The notes below the pieces were generated by a model. The model worked only from the letters and a program-made list of their open reading frames with translations. It did not search any database and had not been told where the DNA came from. Below, piece after piece: positions 53,639-62,130 of a stretch of DNA of 64,000 bases; position 1 is the stretch's first letter, and each line of letters begins with the position of its first letter. The DNA comes from an uncultured Dehalococcoidia bacterium (lineage in GTDB: Bacteria; Chloroflexota; Dehalococcoidia; Tepidiformales; Tepidiformaceae). The stretch lies in assembly GCA_938015525.1 (NCBI GenBank), contig CALLPC010000004.1, positions 1 to 64,000 of the forward strand. Direction: 5' to 3'. The translations under genes and the position numbers were made by a program.

Positions 53639-54583
53639 TTACGCGTGGCGCTCGGGCCGGGCATCGAGGCTCGCGAGGTAGTGCTCGGCGCTGATGGCCG
53701 CGGTAGCGCCGTCGCCGGCGGCGGAGATGAGCTGGCGGGCGGCCTTCGTTCGGAGGTCGCCAGCGACGAAGAGCCCGGGGAGCGCGGTGGTCATCTCGAG
53801 GTCGACGATGGCGTGACCGCCCGGGTCGAGGGGGACGAGGTCCTTGAGGAGGTGGGAGTTGGGCACCTGGCCGATGAAGATGAAGACGCCGTCGATGGGG
53901 ACGGTCTCGGTTTCGCCGGTGCGGAGGTTGCGGAGCCGGACCCGTTCGACGGATTCGGTGCCTTCGATGGCGTCGACGACCGTGTTCCAGCGGAAGCGCA
54001 TTTTCGGCTCGGCGAAGGCGCGCTCCTGCAGGATGGCGCTGGCGCGGAGGGTATCGCGGCGATGGACGACGGTGACGGTGCTGGCGTAGCGGGTGATGAA
54101 GAGGCCTTCATCGATGGCGGAGTCGCCGCCGCCGACGACGATGACGTCCTTGCCGGCGAAGAAGGCTGCATCGCAGGTGCCGCAGTAGGAGACGCCGCGG
54201 CCGGTGAACTCGGCCTCGCCAGGGACGCCGAGCTTGTTGTAATCGGCGCCGGCGGTGACGATGACGGCGCGGGCGGTGATGGTGCGTTCGGAGGTCGCGA
54301 GTTCGAAGCCGCCGCCGGGGAGGGGGGTGAGCCGGTCGACGGGCTCGTAGACGAACTCGGCGCCGAATTTTTCGGCCTGGCGGAAGATGAGCTGGGCGAG
54401 GTCGAAGCCGTTGATGCCGTCGGGGAAGCCGGGGAAGTTTTCGACGGTGTCGGTGGTGGCGATCTGGCCGCCGATGACCTTGCCTTCGAAGATGATGGTT
54501 TTGCGGCGGGCGCGGGCTGCGTAGATGGCGGCGGTGAGGCCGGCGCCGCCGGCGCCGATGATGGCGATGTCGTAGTCGCTCAT
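53639..54583 (-). CDS. trxB: Thioredoxin-disulfide reductase
   Basis: 314 residues. Reduces thioredoxin with NADPH. FAD motif IIGAGGAGLTAAIY (8-21), active-site CGTC (134-137) in SYCGTCDAAF, NADPH motif VVGGGDSAIDEG and GLFVAGDLRT near the end. Length is normal. GGAG precedes ATG 54583. It is downstream of trxA on the same strand (76-nt gap), and both probably respond to the CsoR-family regulator divergent from trxA. Confidence 0.95.
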   Translation of the reverse strand: MSDYDIAIIGAGGAGLTAAIYAARARRKTIIFEGKVIGGQIATTDTVENFPGFPDGINGFDLAQLIFRQAEKFGAEFVYEPVDRLTPLPGGGFELATSERTITARAVIVTAGADYNKLGVPGEAEFTGRGVSYCGTCDAAFFAGKDVIVVGGGDSAIDEGLFITRYASTVTVVHRRDTLRASAILQERAFAEPKMRFRWNTVVDAIEGTESVERVRLRNLRTGETETVPIDGVFIFIGQVPNSHLLKDLVPLDPGGHAIVDLEMTTALPGLFVAGDLRTKAARQLISAAGDGATAAISAEHYLASLDARPERHA

Positions 54584-54659
54584 GGGGTGCTCCGGGGAGT
54601 GGAAGCGGCCGCCGGGTGCCCGGGCGGCCGCTGGGGTTGAGACGGGTGGGGTGCCGGGC

Positions 54660-54986
54660 TCAGGCGAGGGCTTCGTCGAGCCGCTTTTTGAGGTCGCTCT
54701 TCGGGCGGAAGCCGACGATGGTGCCTTTGAGTTCGCCGCCTTTGAAGATGAGGAGGGAGGGGATGGAGCGGATGCCGAATTTGGCGGGGACCATCGGGTT
54801 TTCGTCGGTGTTGATTTTGAGGAAGTTGACCTTGCCGGCGTACTCCTGAGCGAGCTCTTCGACGATTGGGGCGACCATGCGGCAGGGGCCGCACCAGGGC
54901 GCCCAGAAATCGACGAGGACGGGGAGGTCGGATTTGACGACGTCGTGCTCCCAGGTGGCGTCGGTGACTTCGCGGACTTCGGACAT
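54660..54986 (-). CDS. trxA: Thioredoxin
   Basis: 108 residues. Active site WCGPC (31-35) in FWAPWCGPCRM, cis-Pro in IRSIPSLLIF, and the usual GxxP-less end. Reduces protein disulfides and persulfides in the cytoplasm. AAGGAAC lies upstream of ATG 54986. It is the first gene of trxA-trxB and is divergent from a CsoR-family regulator; the promoter contains that family's palindromic operator. Confidence 0.95.
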   Translation of the reverse strand: MSEVREVTDATWEHDVVKSDLPVLVDFWAPWCGPCRMVAPIVEELAQEYAGKVNFLKINTDENPMVPAKFGIRSIPSLLIFKGGELKGTIVGFRPKSDLKKRLDEALA

Positions 54987-55047
54987 GGTGGCAGTTCCTT
55001 TCCCGGCGTGGCTGCCGCGGGGATTGCGGTGATGCACCGGCAGTGCG

Positions 55048-55077
55048 AATATACCCCCGAGGGGTATATGGAGTCAA
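55048..55077 (-). promoter_or_regulatory. trxA promoter
   Basis: Minus strand TTGACT (55072-55077), 18-nt spacer, TATATT (55048-55053). The CsoR-type palindrome fills the spacer. Confidence 0.65.
55049..55069. promoter_or_regulatory. CsoR-family operator
   Basis: ATATACCCC (55049-55057) and GGGGTATAT (55061-55069) are perfect inverted arms around 3 nt. AT-flanked G/C-tract palindromes are the known operator type of CsoR/CstR repressors. It lies 30 nt from the regulator's own start and inside the trxA promoter. Confidence 0.75.
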
Positions 55078-55098
55078 GCCCGGACATGGAGGCGGCAG

Positions 55099-55377
55099 GT
55101 GAACGATGAGGAGATGAAGCGGCTGCTCGACCGGCTGGCGCGGGTGGAGGGCCAGGTGCGGGGGCTGCGGAAGATGCTGGAGGAGCGGCGGTGCTGTGAG
55201 GACGTGCTGACGCAGCTGCTGGCGGCCCGGTCCGGGCTGGAGAGCGCCGGGCAGCTGGTGCTGGAGCGCCACCTGAATGACTGCGTGCTGGGGGAGGGGC
55301 GGGTGGATGAGCGCACGGCGGAGCGGCTGCGGGAGGCGCTTCGGCTGTGGAGCCGGCACAGCGAGCGGGGGGTCTGA
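55099..55377 (+). CDS. CsoR/CstR-family metal- or persulfide-sensing repressor
   Basis: 92 residues, all helical (DUF156). The copper-sensor ligands Cys33, His58 and Cys62 have the CsoR spacing (25 and 4). Cys33/Cys62 also match the two Cys of persulfide-sensing CstR, though CstR lacks the His. No copper pump is near; thioredoxin genes are. It may sense Cu(I) or reactive sulfur and derepress trxA-trxB. AGGTGA lies upstream of ATG. It converges on glycerate kinase with a 1-nt gap. Confidence 0.85.
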   Translation: MNDEEMKRLLDRLARVEGQVRGLRKMLEERRCCEDVLTQLLAARSGLESAGQLVLERHLNDCVLGEGRVDERTAERLREALRLWSRHSERGV

Positions 55378-55378
55378 T

Positions 55379-56473
55379 TCAGGCAGGCTGGTCGGTGGCC
55401 CAGTCGGCGGCGAGCCGCTGGAGGAGGTCGGCGGCGCGCTCCATGGCGCGGGCGGGGTCGGGTTCGAGGGAGGTGAGGGTGCGGGCGCCGGGGAGGTCGG
55501 CGCGGCCGGCGAGGAGGACGACCGGCTTCCCGGCGGTGCGGGCGGCTTCGATGATGCGGCCGGTGACTTTGCCGGCGAGGGACTGGCGGTCGTAGCTGCC
55601 CTCGCCGGTGATGACGAGGTCGGCCGCCTGGAGGCGCTCGCGGAAGCGGCTGAGGCGGGCGACGATGTCGAAGCCGCTTTCGATGGCGGCGCCGAGGAAG
55701 GCGTGGAGGCCGCCTGCCAGGCCGCCGGCGGCCCCGGCACCGGGGAGGTCGCGGAGGTCGATGCCGGTAACGCGGCGCGTGACGGCGGCGAACCTCTCGA
55801 GCGCTTCTTCCAGGATGGCGACTTGGGCCGGGGATGCGCCTTTTTGGGGTGCGAAGACGCGGGCCGCGCCGGCCGGGCCGCAGAGCGGGGAGCGGACGTC
55901 GGCAGCGACGACGATGGGGAAGCTGCCGAGCCAGGCTGGCGGGGTCCAGGTGATGTGTTCGAGGCGGACGAGAGGGCCGCCGCCGGGCGGGAGGTCGGCG
56001 CCGGCGGCATCGAGGAGCCGGGCGCCGAGGGCGCGGAGGGCGCCGGCGCCGGCGTCGGTGGTGGCGCTGCCGCCGACGCCGATGAGCAGGCGGGGCGGGC
56101 GGGCGGCGGCAGCCGCGGCGATGAGTTCGCCGACGCCGAAGGTGTCGGCGTGGAGGGCGTCGCGTTCGGCTGGTGCAAGGTGGTAGAGGCCGTTGGCCTG
56201 GGCGGCTTCGATGACGGCCTCGCCGGATTCGCGGAGGCGGAGGTAGCGCCCGAGGACGGGGCGGCCGAGGGGGTCGTGGACGACGACGGCGGTGGTATCG
56301 GCGGGGACGGCGCGACGGAGCGCATCGAGGAGGCCGGGTCCGCCATCGGAGAGGGGGAGGAGGTCGAGCTGCCAGCCGGGGCGGCTGGCCCGGATGCCAG
56401 CGGCGATGGCCCGGGCGGCTTCGTCGGCGGAGAGGCTGCCTTTGAACTCCTGGGGAGCGATGAGGACGCGCAC
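55379..56473 (-). CDS. Glycerate kinase (GlxK family)
   Basis: 364 residues. Phosphorylates glycerate in photorespiratory-like or serine-type pathways. It begins LIAPQEFKGSLSADEAARAI and has GVGGSATTDAGAGALRALGA, both diagnostic of the GckA/GlxK family, plus DLVITGEGSYDRQSLAGK. GTG 56473 comes one base after the stop of a 57-residue membrane protein, so translation is probably coupled. Confidence 0.9.
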   Translation of the reverse strand: MRVLIAPQEFKGSLSADEAARAIAAGIRASRPGWQLDLLPLSDGGPGLLDALRRAVPADTTAVVVHDPLGRPVLGRYLRLRESGEAVIEAAQANGLYHLAPAERDALHADTFGVGELIAAAAAARPPRLLIGVGGSATTDAGAGALRALGARLLDAAGADLPPGGGPLVRLEHITWTPPAWLGSFPIVVAADVRSPLCGPAGAARVFAPQKGASPAQVAILEEALERFAAVTRRVTGIDLRDLPGAGAAGGLAGGLHAFLGAAIESGFDIVARLSRFRERLQAADLVITGEGSYDRQSLAGKVTGRIIEAARTAGKPVVLLAGRADLPGARTLTSLEPDPARAMERAADLLQRLAADWATDQPA

Positions 56474-56474
56474 G

Positions 56475-56648
56475 TCAGCTGAGCCAGAGGCGCCAAGCGG
56501 CGATGAGGACGATGGCGATGATGTAGCCGTAGGCGACGTTGCGGAGGAACCGGAGGGTATCGCGGGCGCGCTGGTTGCGGAAGACGACCGCCATCACGAT
56601 GGTCACCGCGAAGAACGTGACGATGGCGAGGGCGAGGAGCGACTTCAT
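56475..56648 (-). CDS. 57-residue two-helix membrane protein
   Basis: Not in any family I recognise. MKSLLALAIVTFFAVTIVM starts the first membrane helix (~3-23), a basic loop RNQRARDTLRFLRN follows, and the second helix is YGYIIAIVLIAAWRLWL near the end. Positive loop charges put the loop in the cytoplasm. Its TGA is one base from the glycerate kinase GTG. The composition and C-ending codons match nearby minus-strand genes, which supports a real gene. Confidence 0.6.
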   Translation of the reverse strand: MKSLLALAIVTFFAVTIVMAVVFRNQRARDTLRFLRNVAYGYIIAIVLIAAWRLWLS

Positions 56649-56675
56649 TTGGGGGCCGGCGCGCCGGGGCAGGGC

Positions 56676-57071
56676 TCAGCTGTCGCCGACGACGGTGCGG
56701 CTGGCGAACCTCCACCCCTCGGGGGTGCGGCGGAGTTCGTCGCGGTAGATGGCCGTGACGAGGATGGAGGCGGGGGGCTGCTCGCCGGGGGTCAGGCGGA
56801 GGAGCATGAGGTAGCAGGAGCCGGTGGCGGCATCGCCGTCGCCGTCGAGGACGAGGTTGTTGGTCCAGTGGCGGGCTTTGAGGCGGCTGGCGAAGGCGGT
56901 CCCGAATCCCTGGAGCTGTTCGCGGCCGGTGAAGGTGCCGGTGGCGGAGGAGAAGGTGCCATCGGGGGTGAAGCAGGCGGCCCAGGCGGCGCCGTCGCCG
57001 GCGTCGATGGCATGGTTGTAGCGGGCGTAGAGCTGCTGGATTTCGAGCTGGTCGTCGACGGCGAGGGGCAT
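56676..57071 (-). CDS. SnoaL-like (NTF2-fold) protein
   Basis: 131 residues. The NTF2-like pattern is clear: IQQLYARYNHAIDAGDGAAWAACFTPDGTF (in part), FTGREQLQGF, then ARHWTNNLVLDGDGDAATGSCYLMLLR and WRFASRTVVGD. Such proteins bind small molecules or act as isomerases and dehydratases; none is indicated here. ATG 57071 has GGAGG about 12 nt upstream. It is followed by the 57-residue gene and glycerate kinase on the same strand. Confidence 0.8.
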   Translation of the reverse strand: MPLAVDDQLEIQQLYARYNHAIDAGDGAAWAACFTPDGTFSSATGTFTGREQLQGFGTAFASRLKARHWTNNLVLDGDGDAATGSCYLMLLRLTPGEQPPASILVTAIYRDELRRTPEGWRFASRTVVGDS

Positions 57072-57154
57072 GGGGCAGGGGGACCTCCGGGGATGGTGCG
57101 CCGGCGGGCGGCTGCTGGCGTACGATAGGGCAATCGCTGGAGAAGGGCACGGGG

Positions 57155-57808
57155 ATGCGCGGTTTTGGGTTCGGTGCACTGGTCGCGGGGGTCGCGCTGC
57201 TGGCGGCCGGCTGCGGAGGCGGGGAAACGGGGTACCCGGAAGGGCTGGCGGACGGGGCGTACGACCTGGAGGCGATGGCGCTGCGTGAGGAGGACCTGCC
57301 GCCGGGGTTCGAACGGCAGAGCCCGGGCGAGTTTGGGAATGCCGCGTGGGCCTCGGTGTTCCAGACGGACGACGTGGAGGCGAAGCTCCGGCAGCTGGAG
57401 GCGCAGGGCCGGCAGCGGAACTACGTGACCCTGTTCGGGCCGCAGGGGCTGGGGCCGGTGCTGGCCGTGACGGCGATTTCGACGCTCTACGCGGATGCGG
57501 GGGCAGCGGAGCGTTCGCTGCGGGAGTTCGCCTGCGGCCTGCCGATCGAGGCGAACGTGCAGCTGGAGCCGCTGCTGGTGCCAAGGCTGGGCGATGGTTC
57601 GAACGGCTTCCTGGAGCGGCAGTTCTCGGAGGGTGCGCCGACGTTCGTGGACGTGACGGTGTGTTTCCGGACGGGGCGGGTGGTGCACGCCATCCAGGCG
57701 ACGAGCGTGGCCGGGGTGGAGGACGTGGGGTTCGTGCTCCGGCTGGCGGAGCGGCAGAAGGTGCGGGTGGACGGGGCGTTCGCGGCGGTGCGGGGGAAGG
57801 GCGGCTAG
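57155..57808 (+). CDS. Predicted lipoprotein, unknown function
   Basis: 217 residues. Signal peptide with lipobox LLAAGC (Cys20) and Gly-rich stretch after it. The mature part is mixed alpha/beta with YVTLFGPQGLGPVLAVTAISTLYAD (in part) and two further Cys that could pair. No family is recognised. TACGAT lies about 30 nt before ATG. Its stop overlaps the end of the convergent thioesterase by 4 bp. Confidence 0.7.
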   Translation: MRGFGFGALVAGVALLAAGCGGGETGYPEGLADGAYDLEAMALREEDLPPGFERQSPGEFGNAAWASVFQTDDVEAKLRQLEAQGRQRNYVTLFGPQGLGPVLAVTAISTLYADAGAAERSLREFACGLPIEANVQLEPLLVPRLGDGSNGFLERQFSEGAPTFVDVTVCFRTGRVVHAIQATSVAGVEDVGFVLRLAERQKVRVDGAFAAVRGKGG

Positions 57809-58227
57809 GGCGAGGCTGCCTGGCGGAGGGCGTAGAGGGTGCGACCCCGGGCGCAGAGGTTGCCCTGGGCATCGGTGATGGAGACCTCGGCGAAGGCGAG
57901 GGAGCGGCCTTTGCGGATGATGTGGGCCTCGGCTTCGGCGCGGGGGCCGTGGACGGGGCGAAGGTAGGTGATGCCGAGGTCGGCGGTGCCGTTGGGGATG
58001 TCGCCGGGCTGGAGGGAGGCCTGGAGGGCGAAGAGCATGGCGATATCGACCATGGCGGCGAGGACGCCGCCGTGGACGGCGCCGCCGACGCCGGAGAGGG
58101 TGGCGGGGGAGGTGTGGAGGGCGATGCGGGCGTAGCCGGGGCGGGCCTCGAGGAGGCTGAGGCCGAGGAGGCGGTGGAGCTCGGTGGCGGCGAAGCGCTC
58201 GGCGAGGTGGGGCGGGACGGCGCCCAT
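57805..58227 (-). CDS. PaaI-type hot-dog thioesterase
   Basis: 140 residues. The hot-dog signature GGAVHGGVLAAMVDIAMLFAL contains the catalytic/oxyanion HGG, and DLGITYLRP and GRSLAFAEVSITD are typical of the PaaI group. It hydrolyses acyl- or aryl-CoA thioesters. It starts 4 nt after the stop of the enoyl-CoA hydratase and is the last gene of a three-gene minus operon with the AOR-like enzyme. Confidence 0.88.
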   Translation of the reverse strand: MGAVPPHLAERFAATELHRLLGLSLLEARPGYARIALHTSPATLSGVGGAVHGGVLAAMVDIAMLFALQASLQPGDIPNGTADLGITYLRPVHGPRAEAEAHIIRKGRSLAFAEVSITDAQGNLCARGRTLYALRQAASP

Positions 58228-58231
58228 GGGC

Positions 58232-59131
58232 CTACCAGGGGGCGGGGGAAGGTTTGGGGGTGTCGGCGGGGGCGCAGCCGTAGTCGCCGAAGGGGCCGTC
58301 GCGCCAGTCGAGGGCGGCCTTGAGGCCTTTTTCGCGGGCGATGCGGCCGAAGGTTTCGCCGCCGGGGCGGACGCGGCCGAGCTCCTGGATATCGCCGCCG
58401 ACCTGGAGGGAGGTGCGGAAGCCCATGATTTCGTAGACGCGGTTGATCTGCCGCTTGGTCATCTGGAGCATCGGGCCGTCGACGTTGGCGATGCGCTCGG
58501 CGAGGGCCTCGGTGACCTCGCAGAGGCGGTCGATGGGGACGGCGCGGTTGGCCCAGCCGAGGGCGGCGGCTTCGCGGCCGGTGACGCTGTCGCCGGTGTA
58601 GAGGAGCTCGCGGACCTTGCGCATGGGGAGGTGCCAGGGGTGGTAGATGATGTCGACGGGGGTCATGGCACGGACGGGCGGGTAGCCGATGATGGCGTCA
58701 TCGGCGACGACCATGAGGTCGCACATGGTGGCGAGCTCGGTGCCGCCGGCGAGGCAGTAGCCGTGGACCTGGGCGATGATCGGTTTGGTGCACTCCCAGA
58801 GGAGCCAGTAGCCGCTGAGGAGGTGCTGGGGCCACTGGCCCTGGCCGGGGTGGATGGGGCCGACGTTCGGGAGGCCGGAGCGTTTTTCGACGTAGTCGCG
58901 GTCGTCGGCGGTGCGGGAGATGCCGGAGAGGTCGTAGCCGGCGGAGAAGGCGCGGCCGGAGCCGCGGATGATGATGACGCGGATGTCGGGGTCGACTTCG
59001 AAATCTTTGAGGGCGTCGAAGAGTTCCGCCCGGAGGTTGTGGCTGAGGGCGTTCATCTTCTCGGGGCGGTTGAGCTGGATGATGCCGTGGCGCTGCTGCT
59101 TGATGGTGAGGATGTCGCGGTAGTCCTTCAT
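58232..59131 (-). CDS. Enoyl-CoA hydratase/isomerase family protein
   Basis: 299 residues, crotonase fold: IQLNRPEKMNALSHNLRAEL, GRAFSAGYDLSG for the first oxyanion strand and VHGYCLAGGTELATMCDLMV for the second. It is longer than usual, with a C-terminal helical end (LKAALDWRDGPFGDYGC). It probably works on the acyl-CoA made or consumed by the operon. Start 59131 fits the family; earlier in-frame residues are Pro/Arg-rich and not protein-like. It lies 46 nt after the AOR-like gene. Confidence 0.87.
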   Translation of the reverse strand: MKDYRDILTIKQQRHGIIQLNRPEKMNALSHNLRAELFDALKDFEVDPDIRVIIIRGSGRAFSAGYDLSGISRTADDRDYVEKRSGLPNVGPIHPGQGQWPQHLLSGYWLLWECTKPIIAQVHGYCLAGGTELATMCDLMVVADDAIIGYPPVRAMTPVDIIYHPWHLPMRKVRELLYTGDSVTGREAAALGWANRAVPIDRLCEVTEALAERIANVDGPMLQMTKRQINRVYEIMGFRTSLQVGGDIQELGRVRPGGETFGRIAREKGLKAALDWRDGPFGDYGCAPADTPKPSPAPW

Positions 59132-59177
59132 GGCAGCGGGATTGTGGCGCGGCGGGCGGGGGCTGTCGACGGGGCGG

Positions 59178-60866
59178 TCAGGCCCAGACGGCATCGATGA
59201 GGGCATCGGGGATGTCGAAGACGGCGGGGCCGTCGGGGAGGTGGAGAGGTTCTTCGTGGAGCCAGCGGGGGAGGCGGTCGTCGGCCCGGGTGAAGCCGGC
59301 GCGGCGGTTGAACTCGCGCTCGGCGTCGATGGCTTCGCGCGCCATGCGGAGGATGGCCTCGTCGTCGCAGGGGGTGGCGAAGCGGGCGGCGGTGAGGGCG
59401 GCGAGGTCGGCGGGGAGGGCGTTGGTGAACTGGCAGACGCCGGCGGAATCGATGGCCATCATGACGAGCTGTTCGTGGCGGCTCTGTTTGACGAGGGTTT
59501 CGGGGTTGACGTTGCGGGCGGTGACCATGCCGGCGGTGTGGTCGGCGCCCTGGGGGCTGGTGGCGTAGGTGATGCCCATGCCCTTGAGGGTGCGGGGCTC
59601 CCAGGCGGGGAGGCCCTGGCCTTTGACGGCGGGGACGCGGTCGATGCCGAAGGTGCGGGCGGTGTGGACGGTGCCGTTGCCGATGATGCGGCCGAGGGGG
59701 GTGCCGGCGCGGACCTCTTCGAGGAGGCGTTTGGTGCCTTCCCAGTCGCCCCAGGGGAGGATGCCGGCTTCCATGGCGAGGCCGATGGCGTTGCCGACCT
59801 CGATGGTGTCGAGGCCGATGTCGTCGCAGAGGCGGTCGAGCTCGGCGACGGCGTCGGCGGGGCCGATTTCGAGGTTGGAGCCAAGGAGGGCGATGGTTTC
59901 GAACTCGAGGGCGGTGGTGACGTGGCGGCCGTGGTCGTCGTTGAAGAGGATGGCGCACTTGATGATGCAGCCGGCCATGCAGGGGAGCATTTTGCCGCCG
60001 CGGGCAGCGCCGAGCTCTTCGATGTACTGGCCGGAGATGGTGTGGGCGTGTTCCCAGGTGCCGAAGCGGTGGTTGCGGGTGGGCATGGACTGGATGGTGT
60101 CGCGGTTGACGAAGCGGACGACGCCGGCGGTGCCGACGGTGGAGAGGTTGCGGGTGCGGGGGTCTTCGAGGACGAGTTTCGAAAAGCGGGTGACCTGCTG
60201 GCGGAAGTCGTCCTTGCGGTGGGCAGGGAGGGTGCGGGGTGCGCCGGTGTCATCGACGACGATGGCTTTGAGGCCCTTGGCGGCCATGACGGCACCGGGG
60301 CCGCCGCGAGCGGCGTGGCGGGTTGGGCGGCCTTCGGGGTCGGTGACGGCGACGGATGCGGCGGCGAGCCGGTGTTCGCCGGCGGGGCCGATGGTGGCGG
60401 CGGCGCGGGTGGCGGCGGCCTCGCCGACGAGCTCGCGGTGGAGGTCGTAGTTGGAGCGGCCGGCGAGATCGTCGGCGGGCTGGAGGCGGACGCCGTCGCG
60501 GTCGATATCGAGGCGCTGCCAGCTGGAGGGGGAGCTGCCGGAGATGACGATGGCGGCGATGCCGAGGCGGGCGAGGCGGTGGCCGAGCTGGCCGCCGACG
60601 TTGGCTTCCTTGATGCCGCCGGTGAGGGGGCTCTTGAAGACGAAGGATGTGCGGCCGCTGGTGGTGACGGCGGTGCCGCCGAGGAAGCCGGGGCAGATGG
60701 CGAGGGCCGCGGCGGGGTGGAGCGGGTGGATGGTCGGGTCGGTCTCCTCGAGGAGGAGGCGGGCGCCGAGGGCGCGGCCGCCGAGGAGGCGATAGCGCCC
60801 CGGGACGGGCTCTTCGGTGATCGCGCCCGCGGTCATGTCGACCCGGACGATGCGGCCAGTATCCAT
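59178..60866 (-). CDS. Aldehyde:ferredoxin oxidoreductase-family tungsten enzyme
   Basis: 562 residues. Oxidises aldehydes to acids with a tungsten (or molybdenum) bispterin and one 4Fe-4S cluster. GRIVRVDMTAGAI opens the AOR domain, ARGGPGAVMAAKGLKAIVV (about 187-205) is a pterin-binding signature, and cluster Cys are 296, 300 and 304 (CMAGCIIKC) with Cys478 in AGVCQF. Spacing is x3-x3, slightly different from archaeal AOR (x2-x3). The operon with an enoyl-CoA hydratase and a thioesterase suggests an acyl or aromatic aldehyde pathway. GGAG precedes ATG 60866. Confidence 0.9.
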   Translation of the reverse strand: MDTGRIVRVDMTAGAITEEPVPGRYRLLGGRALGARLLLEETDPTIHPLHPAAALAICPGFLGGTAVTTSGRTSFVFKSPLTGGIKEANVGGQLGHRLARLGIAAIVISGSSPSSWQRLDIDRDGVRLQPADDLAGRSNYDLHRELVGEAAATRAAATIGPAGEHRLAAASVAVTDPEGRPTRHAARGGPGAVMAAKGLKAIVVDDTGAPRTLPAHRKDDFRQQVTRFSKLVLEDPRTRNLSTVGTAGVVRFVNRDTIQSMPTRNHRFGTWEHAHTISGQYIEELGAARGGKMLPCMAGCIIKCAILFNDDHGRHVTTALEFETIALLGSNLEIGPADAVAELDRLCDDIGLDTIEVGNAIGLAMEAGILPWGDWEGTKRLLEEVRAGTPLGRIIGNGTVHTARTFGIDRVPAVKGQGLPAWEPRTLKGMGITYATSPQGADHTAGMVTARNVNPETLVKQSRHEQLVMMAIDSAGVCQFTNALPADLAALTAARFATPCDDEAILRMAREAIDAEREFNRRAGFTRADDRLPRWLHEEPLHLPDGPAVFDIPDALIDAVWA

Positions 60867-60960
60867 GAGGGCTCCGGGGTGGGTGTTTATGTAGCGGGCA
60901 TCGTACACAACGTGCGGGGCCCGGTCAGCGGGGCGGGGGCAGGAGCGGGAGGGACGCCGG

Positions 60961-60966
60961 TATACT
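60961..60966 (+). promoter_or_regulatory. -10-like hexamer 6 nt before flavoprotein start
   Basis: TATACT, then CTGGCC, then ATG 60973. The best -10 match of the leaderless-type set. Confidence 0.5.
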
Positions 60967-60972
60967 CTGGCC

Positions 60973-62109
60973 ATGCGATGGTGGGAGCCGGAACGGATTC
61001 TCGGCGGAGAGGTGGTGGAGCTCGCCCGGGCGACAGCGGCCGATTCGGAGGCGCGGAGCGCGCTGGTGCCGGAGGCGGTGGCGGCGATCGTGGAGCGGGG
61101 GTGGTTCAAGGCGTGGGTGCCGCGTGAGTTCGGGGGGCTGGAGCTGGACCTGGAGGCGGGCCTGCGGCTGTTCGAGGCGGCGGGCTGGGCGGACGGGTCG
61201 TTCGGGTGGAGCGTGATGATTGGCGCCGGGGGCGGGGTGTTCGCCGGGCTGATGCGGGAGGCGACGGCGCATGCCGTGTTCGACCGGAGGGAGGCGGTCA
61301 TCGCCGGGTCGGGGAACCCGCGGGGGAGGGCGGAGCGGGTGCCGGGCGGGTTCCGGGTAAACGGCCGGTGGGCATGGGCGAGCGGTGCGCCGTGGGCGAC
61401 GACATTCACGGCGAACTGCGTGGTGACGGAGGGCGGCGTCCCGGTGGAGGGGGCGGGCGGTGGGCCGCTCATCCGGGCGATGGCGTTCGAGCCGGGCCAG
61501 GTCCGCATCCTGGAGACGTGGGATGCGAACGGGATGCGGGGGACGGCGAGCCACGACATGGAGGTGGTGGAGGCGTTCGTGCCGGAGGAGCGGATGTTTT
61601 CGGTGTTCGAGGGGGAGCCATGGCACCCGGGGACGGTGTTCCGGGTGCCGTTCGTGGAGTTCGCGGAGGCGACGACGGCGTCGGTGCTGCCGGGGATTGC
61701 GCTGCGGCTGTTCGAGCTGGTGGCGGACTCGGTACGGGAGCGGACCGAGTACGGGGGGCCGCGGCTGCTGGCGGAGCGGGACGACGTGCGGGCGCGGCTG
61801 GCGGACGCCCTCGTCGGGGTGGAGGCGGGGCGGACGCTGCTGTTCGACGCGGCGCGGGAGACGTGGCGGGAGGCTGAGGGCGGGCGGCCCGGGGCGGCGA
61901 CGCTGGCGCGGCTTTCGCTGGGGGCGAACTTCGCCGCGTCGAGTGCGCTGCGGGCCGGGGGGCTGCTGGCGCCGCTCGGCGGGATGGGGCTGAACCAGCG
62001 CGCCAGCGAGGCGGGGCGGGCGTGGCGGGACCTGATGACGGCGGGCCAGCACGGGGCCATCCGGGCGACGGTGCTGGCCGGGCGGGGGGCGGAGCTGCTC
62101 GCCGGCTGA
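60973..62109 (+). CDS. Acyl-CoA-dehydrogenase-fold flavoprotein (HsaA/DszC-like)
   Basis: 378 residues. It has the acyl-CoA dehydrogenase fold but lacks the usual EPGSGSD motif; instead AGSGNPRGRAERVPGGFRVNGRWAWASG (in part) and LETWDANGMRGTASHDMEVV match the group of flavin-dependent monooxygenases such as HsaA and DszC. Catalysis is therefore more likely oxygenation than dehydrogenation. It begins with no Shine-Dalgarno and a TATACT element 6 nt before ATG. pdxA follows 33 nt later with its own such element. Confidence 0.8.
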   Translation: MRWWEPERILGGEVVELARATAADSEARSALVPEAVAAIVERGWFKAWVPREFGGLELDLEAGLRLFEAAGWADGSFGWSVMIGAGGGVFAGLMREATAHAVFDRREAVIAGSGNPRGRAERVPGGFRVNGRWAWASGAPWATTFTANCVVTEGGVPVEGAGGGPLIRAMAFEPGQVRILETWDANGMRGTASHDMEVVEAFVPEERMFSVFEGEPWHPGTVFRVPFVEFAEATTASVLPGIALRLFELVADSVRERTEYGGPRLLAERDDVRARLADALVGVEAGRTLLFDAARETWREAEGGRPGAATLARLSLGANFAASSALRAGGLLAPLGGMGLNQRASEAGRAWRDLMTAGQHGAIRATVLAGRGAELLAG

Positions 62110-62130
62110 GGCGGGTTCGAGCCGGGCGTT

